Translations under genes and position numbers: made by a program
In this document: one piece after another, positions 35,873 through 44,801 of the stretch
Layout of the letters: every line of letters begins with the position of its first letter
How positions within the stretch are numbered: the stretch's first letter is position 1
Assembly (NCBI RefSeq): GCF_900112175.1
Contig: NZ_FOYT01000001.1
Location: forward strand, 372,001-436,000
DNA: 64,000 nt
Reading direction: 5' to 3'
DNA from: Halogeometricum rufum
GTDB taxonomy: Archaea; Halobacteriota; Halobacteria; Halobacteriales; Haloferacaceae
Notes under the pieces: model-generated
What the model saw: only the letters and a program-made list of their open reading frames with translations
Databases searched by the model: none
Told to the model about the DNA's origin: nothing

Positions 35873-36182
35873 AGACGGCCCAGTTGAGCGCGAGGATCAC
35901 GACGAGGCCGAGTTCGTGAATCGCTAAATGCGCGAGTGTCGAAGCCGTCGGAATACCGAACAGCGCGACGAGGACGAGCAGCAGGCCGAGGCCGACGAGC
36001 GTGGGCGCGAGGTGGGCGAGTCGGACGGCCCAGGTGGGCGTCGTCTCAGACCAGTCGAACTCGACGCGAGCGTTCTCTCCAGCGAGAGCTACCTCGACAT
36101 CGGCCCAGGGGAGAGCGAACGCGGCGTGGGTCAACTCGTGGAGCGGGACGGAGGGCGTCAGGAGCCACGTGCGGAGGCTCAC
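35832..36182 (-). CDS. Membrane zincin-like protein (HELTH motif)
   Basis: A 116-residue protein with HELTH (residues 14-18) in VPLHELTHAAFALPW, and AHLAPTLVGLGLLLVLVALF in the first helix. The HExxH plus AP-hxxG pattern resembles DUF3267/site-2-type membrane peptidases. A second helix follows (ELGLVVILALNWAVF). It is the last gene of the leftward operon. It might process an element or host membrane protein; activity is not proven. Confidence 0.62.
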   Translation of the reverse strand: MSLRTWLLTPSVPLHELTHAAFALPWADVEVALAGENARVEFDWSETTPTWAVRLAHLAPTLVGLGLLLVLVALFGIPTASTLAHLAIHELGLVVILALNWAVFTYPSAADRQPFD

Positions 36183-36433
36183 GATGTTTCCCCCAGTGCG
36201 AGTGCCGTGAGTAGTAGCGAGCAGTTCAGCGCGCCGTAGGCGACGATGGCGGCGGAGGAGATGGCGAACTCGATGTCGGCCGGGAGGAGTCCGGCGGTGT
36301 GCCCTGAGGCGGGGAAGACCATCGCGACCAGGAGGACGAACTCGGCCATCACGAGGAGGTGACCGAACACCTCGTTTCCGGAGAGGTCGTCCTTGGTGAC
36401 GTGCGCACGGAGGTCCTCGACGAGCGCCATCAC
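36179..36433 (-). CDS. Small membrane protein (84 aa)
   Basis: Two or three helices: FGHLLVMAEFVLLVAMVFPA, FAISSAAIVAYGALNCSLLL. Starts and stops overlap both neighbours by four bases. No family recognised. Confidence 0.68.
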   Translation of the reverse strand: MMALVEDLRAHVTKDDLSGNEVFGHLLVMAEFVLLVAMVFPASGHTAGLLPADIEFAISSAAIVAYGALNCSLLLTALALGETS

Positions 36434-36723
36434 TGGATCACCGTCCTGTAGAGGGTCGTGAAGACGGCGACGGCGATGGTCATGAAGATGACCGTCCAGG
36501 CGATGCTGACGAGCACGCCGGGAAGGATGGGGATGGCGAGCGCGGACATCATGATGAGCAGGACGCTCGGGAGGATGTAGTCGCCCGTTTTCGCGTACAT
36601 CGGGATGATGACGATGGCGACGACGAACATGGCGAAGACGGGCTCGTTGCCGCCGAAGGCGGATGCGAGGCCGTCGGTGAAGCAGGTGTGCGCGTCCTGA
36701 TTTAGCCAGCAGTCGACGCTCAT
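36430..36723 (-). CDS. Small membrane protein (97 aa)
   Basis: Residues 25-95 are almost wholly hydrophobic (VFAMFVVAIVIIPMYAKTGD; VLLIMMSALAIPILPGVLVS; IAWTVIFMTIAVAVFTTLYR), giving three helices. The N-terminus has two Cys (DCWLNQDAHTCF). ATG 36721-36723 overlaps the upstream stop. A similar Cys-containing short N-terminal loop occurs in the 40017 gene. Confidence 0.68.
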   Translation of the reverse strand: MSVDCWLNQDAHTCFTDGLASAFGGNEPVFAMFVVAIVIIPMYAKTGDYILPSVLLIMMSALAIPILPGVLVSIAWTVIFMTIAVAVFTTLYRTVIQ

Positions 36724-37088
36724 CGGATGTTGAACCCCCGGATGATCTGGTAGGCGCCGAGGTAGTTCACGAGTTGGATCGGGATGGCGATCGGGTAGGC
36801 GAACCAGTCGGGGAATCCGACGTTCGCAAGGACGACCGGGAGCATGAGGCTCCACTTGAACATCCCGATGACGGCGCCGACCGCGGTGGTGGTGAAGCCG
36901 AGGTACGACGAGGAGCCGCCGCCTCGGTCTGCGCGATACTCCGAGGTTTCGTCTTCGAGTTGGTCCACGTCGTCCTGGAGGCCGGTGGCGCGCTGGACGC
37001 CGACTTCTTCGGAGAAGCCGGAGCCGCCCATGATGGCGCCGGAGACGGCGAAGGACAGGACGAGGAGCATGGGAACTGTGACTTTCAT
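36720..37088 (-). CDS. Membrane protein with acidic coiled segment (122 aa)
   Basis: A signal-like first helix (VPMLLVLSFAVSGAIMGGSG), a short coiled segment (LQDDVDQLEDETSEYRADRG) and two more helices (FTTTAVGAVIGMFKWSLMLP; AYPIAIPIQLVNYLGAYQII). It is translationally coupled to the LamG surface protein upstream. A structural membrane role is inferred. Confidence 0.68.
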   Translation of the reverse strand: MKVTVPMLLVLSFAVSGAIMGGSGFSEEVGVQRATGLQDDVDQLEDETSEYRADRGGGSSSYLGFTTTAVGAVIGMFKWSLMLPVVLANVGFPDWFAYPIAIPIQLVNYLGAYQIIRGFNIR

Positions 37089-39748
37089 ATCGTGTCTCCG
37101 AATTCAGCAGCGAGCCCGAGCAGCGCGACCGCGCCCATGAGCCCGACGTAGGTCATCGGGAGGTAGATCCAGCCGAGCCAGGAGAGGCCAGTGGCGATGG
37201 CGACGACCGCGACGGCGCCGACGCGGGCGAGCGTCGAGGGGAAGAGCGCGCCGATGCAGACGAGCAGGAGCATCCCCGCGAGCGTCCCCCAGCGCTTGTC
37301 GATGGGGATGCCGGTCTCGATCGCGGCTGTCGAGGAGACGGGCTCAGTGATGGTGATCGTACGATTCCGTTCGACGGTCATCTCGACGACCCAGTCGGTC
37401 TCGTTCATCCCGCCGGTGAGCGGGTGGGTGTACTGGTAGGTGTTGACGGCGCCGAGGTTCCCGTCGAGGAGGATGTTCGAGTCGTTCCCGCGTTCGTGGA
37501 TGACGATGTCGAACGAGGAGGTGTTGTCCTCGGGGTCCTCGTACGCGACGACGAGGTTGTTCGAGGACTCGTTGACGTAGGCGTCGTACTGGATGGTGTC
37601 GCCCTTAGGGCTGGTCCAGCGGATCTGCCCGACCTCAAGCGTAGCCGTTCCGTTGACTGCTGCAACATATGCGCCGAGATCGCGTCGGGCACCGTCGGTG
37701 TTCTCGATGATCAGGCGGTAGCGGACGCCCTCCTCGAGGTAGGTTTTGAAGACAGCATCCGAGCCGAGTGTGTCACCGGCGACAGCCTGCCACTCGAGCG
37801 TGCCGTTGTTCTCGATAGGGCGCTCGATGTAGAGCGTCGTCTCGGCGGGCTCGAACTCGCCGGTGAGGTCGTTGAGCGTGAGTTGTTGGTAGACTGCGGT
37901 CTCGCCTTCGGGCAGCAGGTAGACGCTCCCCTGGTCGAAGACCGAGCGGATGGCGACGGTACGCGATCGGTAGCCGTCGACGTTGACCTCGATGATGTAG
38001 CCGCGGTCGACGGGCACACCGGTGAGGTCGATCGTCCCGTCGGTGGTCTCCTTCTCGAAGATCAACTCGCCGCTGTAGAGCTTCGCGGTGACCGTCGCGG
38101 AGCCGTCGATGAGTTCACCAGAAGTGACGTTGACGATGCGGAGCGTCGATGGCGAGCGGATGGTGCGCGACTCGGATTCGACGGAGTTCCCGTACTCGTC
38201 GGAGACGTCGACGTGCCAGGACGCCGACCCGCCGTCCATCGTGTACGAGACGCTCGCGGTCCCGTTACTGTTCAGCGTGTCGGTGCCGACAACGTCGCCG
38301 TCGACGACAAAGTCCGCGGTCAGCGTGTCGCCGTCGAGGGCGAAGTCCGTGTCGGAGAGGTTCGCTGACAGGGTTATATCGCGCGTCGTGAGGGACGTGT
38401 TGTCGGCGGGATCGAGAGACTCGATAGACGGCGAGTAGTGCTGGACGTCGAACGACCAGGTCGAAGACGTCGTGGTGGACCCGAACGAGTCGGAAAGTTC
38501 GACGTGCCACGTCTTCGGACCGTCTTCTAACTCGGTCGCTTGGTACATGACGGTCCCATTCGAGGAGACGGAATCTGTGGCGACCTGCGTACCGTTGAGA
38601 TACCAGATCAGGTCGACTGTGTCCCCGTTGGCACCGAAGTCAGCGTCTGCGACATCGACCGAGAGCGTGACGTTCTCCTGTGCGAGGGTCTCGGAGTTCG
38701 GGCTCGGGTTGGTGGCCGACGGAGAACGAGTCTCTGCGAGGATGCTCTCGTCGTCGAGGACGACGCTCGGCGTGCCGCCGTCCTGTTCGAAGTCGATCTG
38801 GACGTCGATGGTGTCGGAGTCCTGCTCGAGGAGCGAGAGCGTGTGATTCCCGGCAGAGGAAACCGTCGTCTGGGCTAAGGTCTTGCCGGAGACGTCGTCG
38901 GTGACGGTAATCGTCGCGGTCGCGTTAGTCAACTCGGCGATGTCGACGGCTGCCTGCGTCGCGCGTTCAGCCGTGTGCTGAGACTGATAGCTCCCGGACG
39001 TCGGGGTGAATCCAGAATCGTGGAACTCATCGAAGTAGCTGGTAGCACTCCCTGAGTTCGGAGCCTGTGCGTAGGGACCGTAGGACGTCCCATCGATACC
39101 AGACAGAGTCGCAGAGGTGGATGCGATCGGAGATTGGCGCGGAGATGAGTCGTCGTCGACGTAGTAGACGATGTCTCCGGTCGAGTGGTCGTAGTCGATC
39201 GCGAGACGGTAGTACGTGTTGTAGCTCAGGGATGCAGTCGTCTCGCTCTCGAAGTTGCCAGACGTCCAGTTGTAGATCCCGAGACGGCTCTGTCCGGGAT
39301 GTATCGCGAGTTGGTATCCGTCGCTCGATGTCGTGTTGGAGATGGCGAAGCCGCCCTGACGGTCTCCGAGATAGATCCACGTTTCGAGGGTGAGGTCGTC
39401 GCTGATCTGTCCGGCGATGAGGTGGTTGTCGTTACCGTCGCTCGGGGATACCTCAGCGGCGTACTGCCCGGAGTAGGGATTGGTTGACGTCACGGACCAG
39501 CCGCCTGTAGACGAGTATTCGTCGAGGTTTCCGTCCTCGAATCCGTCGGTGGTCTGAGAGTCCCCGAGAACGACGCTCGCACCCGCCCCCGTCCCCTCGA
39601 TACTCATGTTGGTGATGGTAGCGTCCTCGAAGTCCGAGTCGGTCGTGTGCTGGCTGACGACAGACACGTTCGCGGCAGCAACGGGTGTAGCGGTGACGAC
39701 CAGGAGGACGGCGAAGACCGCGAAGGAGACGACTCTCGACCGCTTCAT
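37085..39748 (-). CDS. Large exported LamG-domain surface (spike-like) protein
   Basis: An 887-residue protein with a signal peptide (1-25, MKRSRVVSFAVFAVLLVVTA) and a LamG/concanavalin-like domain at about 60-225 (LTLETWIYLGDRQGGFAISN; YYRLAIDYDHSTGDIVYYVD). Repeated Ig-like beta domains follow (about 330-560; NVTLSVDVADADFGANGDTV and DITLSANLSDTDFALDGDTL are a duplicated pair), then a carboxypeptidase-regulatory-like part and three C-terminal helices. It could bind a host surface glycan. It is the main candidate for receptor binding. ATG 39746-39748 precedes a strong signal peptide. Confidence 0.78.
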   Translation of the reverse strand: MKRSRVVSFAVFAVLLVVTATPVAAANVSVVSQHTTDSDFEDATITNMSIEGTGAGASVVLGDSQTTDGFEDGNLDEYSSTGGWSVTSTNPYSGQYAAEVSPSDGNDNHLIAGQISDDLTLETWIYLGDRQGGFAISNTTSSDGYQLAIHPGQSRLGIYNWTSGNFESETTASLSYNTYYRLAIDYDHSTGDIVYYVDDDSSPRQSPIASTSATLSGIDGTSYGPYAQAPNSGSATSYFDEFHDSGFTPTSGSYQSQHTAERATQAAVDIAELTNATATITVTDDVSGKTLAQTTVSSAGNHTLSLLEQDSDTIDVQIDFEQDGGTPSVVLDDESILAETRSPSATNPSPNSETLAQENVTLSVDVADADFGANGDTVDLIWYLNGTQVATDSVSSNGTVMYQATELEDGPKTWHVELSDSFGSTTTSSTWSFDVQHYSPSIESLDPADNTSLTTRDITLSANLSDTDFALDGDTLTADFVVDGDVVGTDTLNSNGTASVSYTMDGGSASWHVDVSDEYGNSVESESRTIRSPSTLRIVNVTSGELIDGSATVTAKLYSGELIFEKETTDGTIDLTGVPVDRGYIIEVNVDGYRSRTVAIRSVFDQGSVYLLPEGETAVYQQLTLNDLTGEFEPAETTLYIERPIENNGTLEWQAVAGDTLGSDAVFKTYLEEGVRYRLIIENTDGARRDLGAYVAAVNGTATLEVGQIRWTSPKGDTIQYDAYVNESSNNLVVAYEDPEDNTSSFDIVIHERGNDSNILLDGNLGAVNTYQYTHPLTGGMNETDWVVEMTVERNRTITITEPVSSTAAIETGIPIDKRWGTLAGMLLLVCIGALFPSTLARVGAVAVVAIATGLSWLGWIYLPMTYVGLMGAVALLGLAAEFGDTI

Positions 39749-40020
39749 AGTCTCCCTCGCATACGTGCGACCTGTTGCTTCTCTCTCGTCACCGAGGAGA
39801 CGACGAGGTAGACCAGCAGATCGATGAAGAAGATGGGGACGAGGAGGATGTAGACAGCGTACTCGATGTGCTGGAGCGGCTCCCAGACCCACGTGTTCTG
39901 AACGTACGGAAGCGACTCCGCGACGGCGAACGCCTCAGCGCCGGCCGTGTTCAAAAAGAGGATCAGGCCGACGACCTGAGCGACGCCGATCGCGACGAAG
40001 ATGACGGTTCGAAGGTTCAC
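39745..40020 (-). CDS. Small membrane protein (91 aa)
   Basis: Two helices (RTVIFVAIGVAQVVGLILFL; IEYAVYILLVPIFFIDLLVY) and a basic tail KQQVARMRGRL. The GTG start at 40018-40020 overlaps the upstream stop, and the gene's own stop overlaps the spike-like gene start. Confidence 0.68.
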   Translation of the reverse strand: MNLRTVIFVAIGVAQVVGLILFLNTAGAEAFAVAESLPYVQNTWVWEPLQHIEYAVYILLVPIFFIDLLVYLVVSSVTREKQQVARMRGRL

Positions 40021-40271
40021 GACGGCGACCCCCCGAGGAGAACAGCGCGGGAGAGTGCCGTCACGAACGCGCCGACGATGACGATGGAGAAGAACCACGT
40101 CACGACCTGCTGGCCGTATAGGCAGTTCTTCGCGCCCTCGACGACGGTCGGCCATTTCGGATCACAGGCGACCGCGAACATAGGATTAGTGAGCGATTCG
40201 AGGACGTCCTGGAGGAGGATCGAGACGAAGGCGGCGAGCCCGATCTGGAGGTAGGTGTAGAACGTCGCCAT
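40017..40271 (-). CDS. Small membrane protein with Cys loop (84 aa)
   Basis: Two helices (YTYLQIGLAAFVSILLQDVL; VVTWFFSIVIVGAFVTALSR) flank a loop with two Cys (ACDPKWPTVVEGAKNC), perhaps a disulfide exposed outside the cell. No family recognised. Confidence 0.68.
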   Translation of the reverse strand: MATFYTYLQIGLAAFVSILLQDVLESLTNPMFAVACDPKWPTVVEGAKNCLYGQQVVTWFFSIVIVGAFVTALSRAVLLGGSPS

Positions 40272-43200
40272 CAGCGACCACCGAACTCCTGATTCCAGAG
40301 GTCATCGATGTCGGCGATGCCCGTCTCCCACGTGTTCTCCCAGACGCTCGTGTCCCAGAACCGGTCTTGGAGGTTCTGGTCGGACGCGGCTTCCTCGAGG
40401 CGCTCGCGTTCGCGTTCCTGCTCGCGCTCCCACTCGCGTTCGAGTTCCGTCTCGCGCTCGTACTCCTGGGAAGCCTCGTACACCGGGTCGACGCGCGTCT
40501 CCGTCTGCATCTCTTGGAGGCGCTCCTGCTCGAGTTCCTGCATCCGTTCGAGTTCGGTGGTGAGGTCGAGTTCCGTCTCGCCGACGCCTTCGAGTTCGGT
40601 CGGTCGGACGCCGACGTCGCCCCGGTAGTCGGCCGGGGAGTCGGCCAGTTCGCGCTCTCGCGCACGGGTGTCGATGCCGACGTCCTCGATCTGACGCTGG
40701 GCTTCCTCGAGGCGCTGCCGTGCGTCCTCGGTGACGGAGGTCTCCATCCCGGTCGGGTTTCGGCGGGACCGCGCCCTGCGAGCGCTCCGTACGTCGTCGA
40801 GGCTCCGGCGTTCTGCGCGGCGGCGGAGTTTGGCGGCCTCGGCGGCCGGGTCGCTCCCGGTCTGCTTGGCGAGCTTCTGCCGGAGGTCGTCCTCGGGGAT
40901 GCGGCGGAGCGAGGAATCCCACACTTCGCCCATCTGGTCGGGCTGGACCGACTGGGACTGGCTCTCGCGTTCCATCCTGCGAGCGCGGCGGCGCTCCTCC
41001 AGGACGTCGGCGTCGACGGTCGGTCCCTGCGCGGCCTCGACGTCTCGCTCGCGGGTGGCCTCGACGTCGTCCAACTGCTCGCGCCGGACGTCTTGCTCCT
41101 GTTCGGCGAACTCGCGGAGTTCGTACTGTGCCTGGTCGAGTTCCTGCTCGCCGACGAAGTCGCGGTCGAAGTCGTACTGTCGGTTCACGTCCGGGTCGAC
41201 GTCGACGCGATCGACGTCGCGACGGCCGTCGGGACCGGTCAGGTCGAGTTGCCCGCGGTCGTTTCCGGCACCGGCGAACTCCCTGAGTTTCCGGCGTTCC
41301 GCGGCGGCGTACTTGTTGACGACGTCGTACTTCGCACGGCGGATGGTCCGTGAGAGCTTCGACGTCGCGGCCAGCGCGAGTTCCTCGTTGTCGATGCGAC
41401 CGCCGGGGACGCGGTTGAGTACCTTCTGACCGACTCCTGTTGGTTCAGCGCGGGCGACGAACGTCGCGGTGTCGGATAGCAGTTCTTCACCGGGCTGAAC
41501 AGCATAGCGAGGAACTTTCTCAACAGCACCTCCAGTGTACCGAGCAACACGGCTACTCTGACCGAATCGGGACGCTGCTGATGCTTTGGCGGCTTTCCCC
41601 GCTTTTGACGCAGCACCCAGGCCGCCTACAGATACTGCGAGAGATCCCACGAACTGTCCCGAGGTGCTCCCCGGGTTGGTCTCTAACTGAGATTCGAAGT
41701 CCCGGCGAACGGCTCTGGCGGCTTCAGTAGTCTGGTCGATGACTTTCTGGTTGTCCTCGTCCACTGCGAACTTCGCGTACTCCACTCCTTCGAGGACGCC
41801 CTTTGCGACCTGCGGGACGTTCCCGAGTTGGACGGCACCTTGGACGAGCCCGCTCTGGAACTCCTCGCTGCGGGTCCGTCCAGTCTCTTGGTTCTCGATG
41901 ACGGCCGTCGCCCAGTCGGGGAGATAGTCGTCGACGGCGTCGTAGCTCTCGCGGGTGATGATCTGCGTTGGCCCGTACTTCTCGGAGGCGTCAACGACGT
42001 CTCTCGCGAAGTTGTCGTAGCCGGCGGACTGGTCCTCGAGGAACTGTTCGACCTCGTCCTCGTCGCCACCGAGCCCGAACGACCAGTCGATGTCGCCGAA
42101 GCGTTCTCGGTTCTTGCGCGCTTCGCTCTCGGAGAGGATGCGAGCCTGAACGTTGCCGCCCTCGGCACCCGTGATCACGACGCGGTCCGGACTGACGCCG
42201 GCCTGTTGGGCGAGTTGCTGTCGCTTCTCTCGGGCGACGCTCTCGGGGAGTTCGGAGTCGTTGTCCGTGGCACCGACGCGTTCGAGGAGTTCGTCCTCGG
42301 CCATCTGGCCCTGTCGAAGGAACTCTTCCTCGGTGCCGTCGGTGGCGATACCGCCGCCACTCACGCGACTCTCTCGTCGAGGCGAGAGCGTCTGGTCGGC
42401 CTGCGAGCCGGTGGAGGCGTTCCTGCGCTCCTCGGCGCGTTGGCGGAACTCGCGGGCGGCGTCCTCGTTGAAGACGAAGCGTCGGGTGACGGTGCGTCCG
42501 TCAGCGGTCTGGACGGTCGCGACGTAGCCGCCTTCGGTGGCTTCGCGGATGTCGGTCGACCGGACGTCGCCGTCGACGCTGTTTCGGACGCGCTCGTTGA
42601 CGAGGTTCATCTCGGCCTGGTCGCGGAGCTTGTCGCGCCCGCTGTCGGTGAGTCGGACGTCGACGTTCCCCGATTCCTTGAGAACGAACTGGTAGTCGTC
42701 CTGGTCGAGGTCGTCGTACTGGTTCTCGAGCGCCCTGCGCTGTTGGTTGATCTGGTACTGGACGGCGGGGTTGGAGGGATCGATCTCCTCGTTCCGGTCG
42801 ACGACGCGCGGGGGTTGTGAGGCGTCCGAACCGGGCTGGGTGCCGCCGGATTGCTGCCTCGAGGGGCGCTGGGGGGCGGGCGAACTGCCGACGTTCGGGT
42901 CGTCGGGAGCGCCGGGGATGCGACCGCCCGCGCGGGGCGTGGGTTCGTCGGGCTGCTGGTCGGGCGAGGACCGGCTGTCGGATGCGGCCCCGCCGCTACT
43001 CTTGGTGTCGGTGGGCTGGTCGGGCGAGTCGGGTGTGATGACGCGGTCGTCGTCGCCGCCTCCCGAGGACGATGATCCAGTTGAACCAGAGTCCGGGGAG
43101 GAGGTCCCACCGCTGCCTGTCGTGTCGGTGGGTTGATCGGGCGAGTCGGGAGTGAGGACGCGATCGTCGGAGCCGCCGCCCCCCGACGACGAGCCGCCCG

Positions 43201-43468
43201 ACCGGTCTTGGCCTCCACCGCGGTTTCTTCCACCGCCACCTCCGCCGCCTCCTCCTCCACTCCTCCCGCCGCGACTACGACCATCGTTGTCGGCGCCGGA
43301 CGAGGAGGACCCGCCGCTGCCTTTCGTGTTAGTCGGTTCGTCGGGATCGTCGGGAGTGAGGACGCGGTCGTCGGAGCCGCCGCCTCCCGACGACGAGCCC
43401 GAGTTTCCGCCGTCGTTGTCGTCGTCTTCGTCGGGGGACCCGGGTGCGCCGGGGATGTAGCCCGACAT
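40271..43468 (-). CDS. Giant Gly-rich/coiled-coil protein (1065 aa)
   Basis: Residues 1-215 are disordered and Gly/Ser/Asp-rich with three copies of a unit containing DDRV(L/I)TPD and QPTDT. This region is bracketed by IPGAPGSPDED at residue 5 and IPGAPDDPNVG near residue 187. Residues 230-400 are mixed alpha/beta; around 570-680 is an amphipathic/hydrophobic stretch (FVGSLAVSVGGLGAASKAGK). Residues 780-1065 are a charged coiled coil rich in E and R (LEREWEREQERERERLEEAA). It is the largest gene of the element and probably a scaffold or matrix protein. No family is recognised. Confidence 0.75.
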   Translation of the reverse strand: MSGYIPGAPGSPDEDDDNDGGNSGSSSGGGGSDDRVLTPDDPDEPTNTKGSGGSSSSGADNDGRSRGGRSGGGGGGGGGGRNRGGGQDRSGGSSSGGGGSDDRVLTPDSPDQPTDTTGSGGTSSPDSGSTGSSSSGGGDDDRVITPDSPDQPTDTKSSGGAASDSRSSPDQQPDEPTPRAGGRIPGAPDDPNVGSSPAPQRPSRQQSGGTQPGSDASQPPRVVDRNEEIDPSNPAVQYQINQQRRALENQYDDLDQDDYQFVLKESGNVDVRLTDSGRDKLRDQAEMNLVNERVRNSVDGDVRSTDIREATEGGYVATVQTADGRTVTRRFVFNEDAAREFRQRAEERRNASTGSQADQTLSPRRESRVSGGGIATDGTEEEFLRQGQMAEDELLERVGATDNDSELPESVAREKRQQLAQQAGVSPDRVVITGAEGGNVQARILSESEARKNRERFGDIDWSFGLGGDEDEVEQFLEDQSAGYDNFARDVVDASEKYGPTQIITRESYDAVDDYLPDWATAVIENQETGRTRSEEFQSGLVQGAVQLGNVPQVAKGVLEGVEYAKFAVDEDNQKVIDQTTEAARAVRRDFESQLETNPGSTSGQFVGSLAVSVGGLGAASKAGKAAKASAASRFGQSSRVARYTGGAVEKVPRYAVQPGEELLSDTATFVARAEPTGVGQKVLNRVPGGRIDNEELALAATSKLSRTIRRAKYDVVNKYAAAERRKLREFAGAGNDRGQLDLTGPDGRRDVDRVDVDPDVNRQYDFDRDFVGEQELDQAQYELREFAEQEQDVRREQLDDVEATRERDVEAAQGPTVDADVLEERRRARRMERESQSQSVQPDQMGEVWDSSLRRIPEDDLRQKLAKQTGSDPAAEAAKLRRRAERRSLDDVRSARRARSRRNPTGMETSVTEDARQRLEEAQRQIEDVGIDTRARERELADSPADYRGDVGVRPTELEGVGETELDLTTELERMQELEQERLQEMQTETRVDPVYEASQEYERETELEREWEREQERERERLEEAASDQNLQDRFWDTSVWENTWETGIADIDDLWNQEFGGR

Positions 43469-43926
43469 CAGGCCACCTCCTCGTCAGGAGTGCCGAAGCG
43501 ACGTTCGAGGTACTCGCTGAGGCGCTGGAGTTCGGGCGTGTTCGAGAGTATCGGCGACATCGCGTAGAGGCCGAAGAAAGACCCGAACGCGAGTCTATCG
43601 ACCACGGTCATGTCGACGGTCTCGAACGCGGAGAGCCCGATCGCGGCGAAGGCGGCGATACCGACGACGGTGAGAAGCGTGTTCCGCTCTCGAATCTCGA
43701 TGCCGACGGAGAGCGAGGTCATGAACCCGCGGAAGACCCATGCGAGAAGCAGGATCATCAGCATCTCGAATGGGAAGACGAGAGTTTCGACGGTCTCTGC
43801 CTCGAGGGGGGTGGCCTCGACGAGCGAGTTCAGTTGGACCATGTGGAGCACGAGGAAGATGCCGAGGAAGCAGCCGATGACGAGGCGGTCGTGCGCCATC
43901 CGCGAGGTGAGCTTATCGAGGTTCAT
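43468..43926 (-). CDS. Polytopic membrane protein (152 aa)
   Basis: Four hydrophobic segments, for example RLVIGCFLGIFLVLHMVQLN, FPFEMLMILLLAWVFRGFMT and LLTVVGIAAFAAIGLSAFE. The start and stop overlap the flanking genes by one base. No family recognised. Confidence 0.7.
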   Translation of the reverse strand: MNLDKLTSRMAHDRLVIGCFLGIFLVLHMVQLNSLVEATPLEAETVETLVFPFEMLMILLLAWVFRGFMTSLSVGIEIRERNTLLTVVGIAAFAAIGLSAFETVDMTVVDRLAFGSFFGLYAMSPILSNTPELQRLSEYLERRFGTPDEEVA

Positions 43927-44795
43927 CAGAACGGCACCCCCAGGAACAGCGGGAGGGAGACGCCGATCCCGCCGCCGCCACCACCGCCGGCGATGGACTG
44001 TGCGAGGGCGGGTCCGAAGAGGCCGAGGGCGACGCCGCCGGCGAAGATGAGAACCATCATGACCTGCTGTCGAGTCGAGAAGTCGATTTCGGCGAGCTTG
44101 GCGCGCGTCGCCTGAAGGTTCATGTCCTCCTGCGAGACGTTGCTCCCGAACAGCCGGTAGGCGTCGCGGAAGGAGATGGCGCGTCCGTCGTAGCCTTCGG
44201 TTTCGGCGTGGATGGCGACGTCCTTCCCGGCGCCGTCGGTGCGGAGGTGTTGGTCGTAGTTCCCGCGCCGACGCTGGCCGGCGGTGTAGGCGGCGATGGG
44301 GTCCATGATCTCGGCGGCCTCGGCGAGGGTCCAGACGGTGGGGTACTTGCCGTTGACGAGGCGTGGAGCGGTCAACTGGTCGCTCTTGTAGGCCTTCCCG
44401 TCGTTGAGACGATACTCGTTCTCGGTGGTGTGCCACTCGGCGGCGCGTGGGATGACCATACCGTCGCCGTAGATGACGTTGATGATGGTGTCCGCGCTGG
44501 TGGTTTTGAGCTTGAGTTTGTAGCCGGCGTCGATGAACTTGTCACCGAGGACGCCGGACTTCGGGACGAAGCTGAGGATCTTGAAGAAGAGGGTGAGGGC
44601 GAAGACGGCCCAGCCGTCGAAGATCACGCGGGCAACGCGGGCGAGTCCGTCTGCGGCGCGCTTCGCGTTGGAGTCGTCGTACTCGAAGTCGATGTGTCGC
44701 TTGGCCTGCTCGAGGCGACTGGGGTGGTCAGTCTGTTCGTCCGGCTGTGCGTCGGTCGGTTCGAGTGGGTCGTCGTGAGGTTCGTCGTTCGTCAT
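43926..44795 (-). CDS. Two-region membrane protein (289 aa)
   Basis: An acidic N-terminus (1-50), a hydrophobic helix near 57-80 (VIFDGWAVFALTLFFKILSF), a central soluble domain (90-240, IINVIYGDGMVIPRAAEWHT) and a C-terminal helix (QVMMVLIFAGGVALGLFGPA) that ends in a Gly-rich tail. No family recognised. It may form part of the membrane complex served by the ATPase at 47732. Confidence 0.7.
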   Translation of the reverse strand: MTNDEPHDDPLEPTDAQPDEQTDHPSRLEQAKRHIDFEYDDSNAKRAADGLARVARVIFDGWAVFALTLFFKILSFVPKSGVLGDKFIDAGYKLKLKTTSADTIINVIYGDGMVIPRAAEWHTTENEYRLNDGKAYKSDQLTAPRLVNGKYPTVWTLAEAAEIMDPIAAYTAGQRRRGNYDQHLRTDGAGKDVAIHAETEGYDGRAISFRDAYRLFGSNVSQEDMNLQATRAKLAEIDFSTRQQVMMVLIFAGGVALGLFGPALAQSIAGGGGGGGIGVSLPLFLGVPF

Positions 44796-44801
44796 GGTGG
44801 A

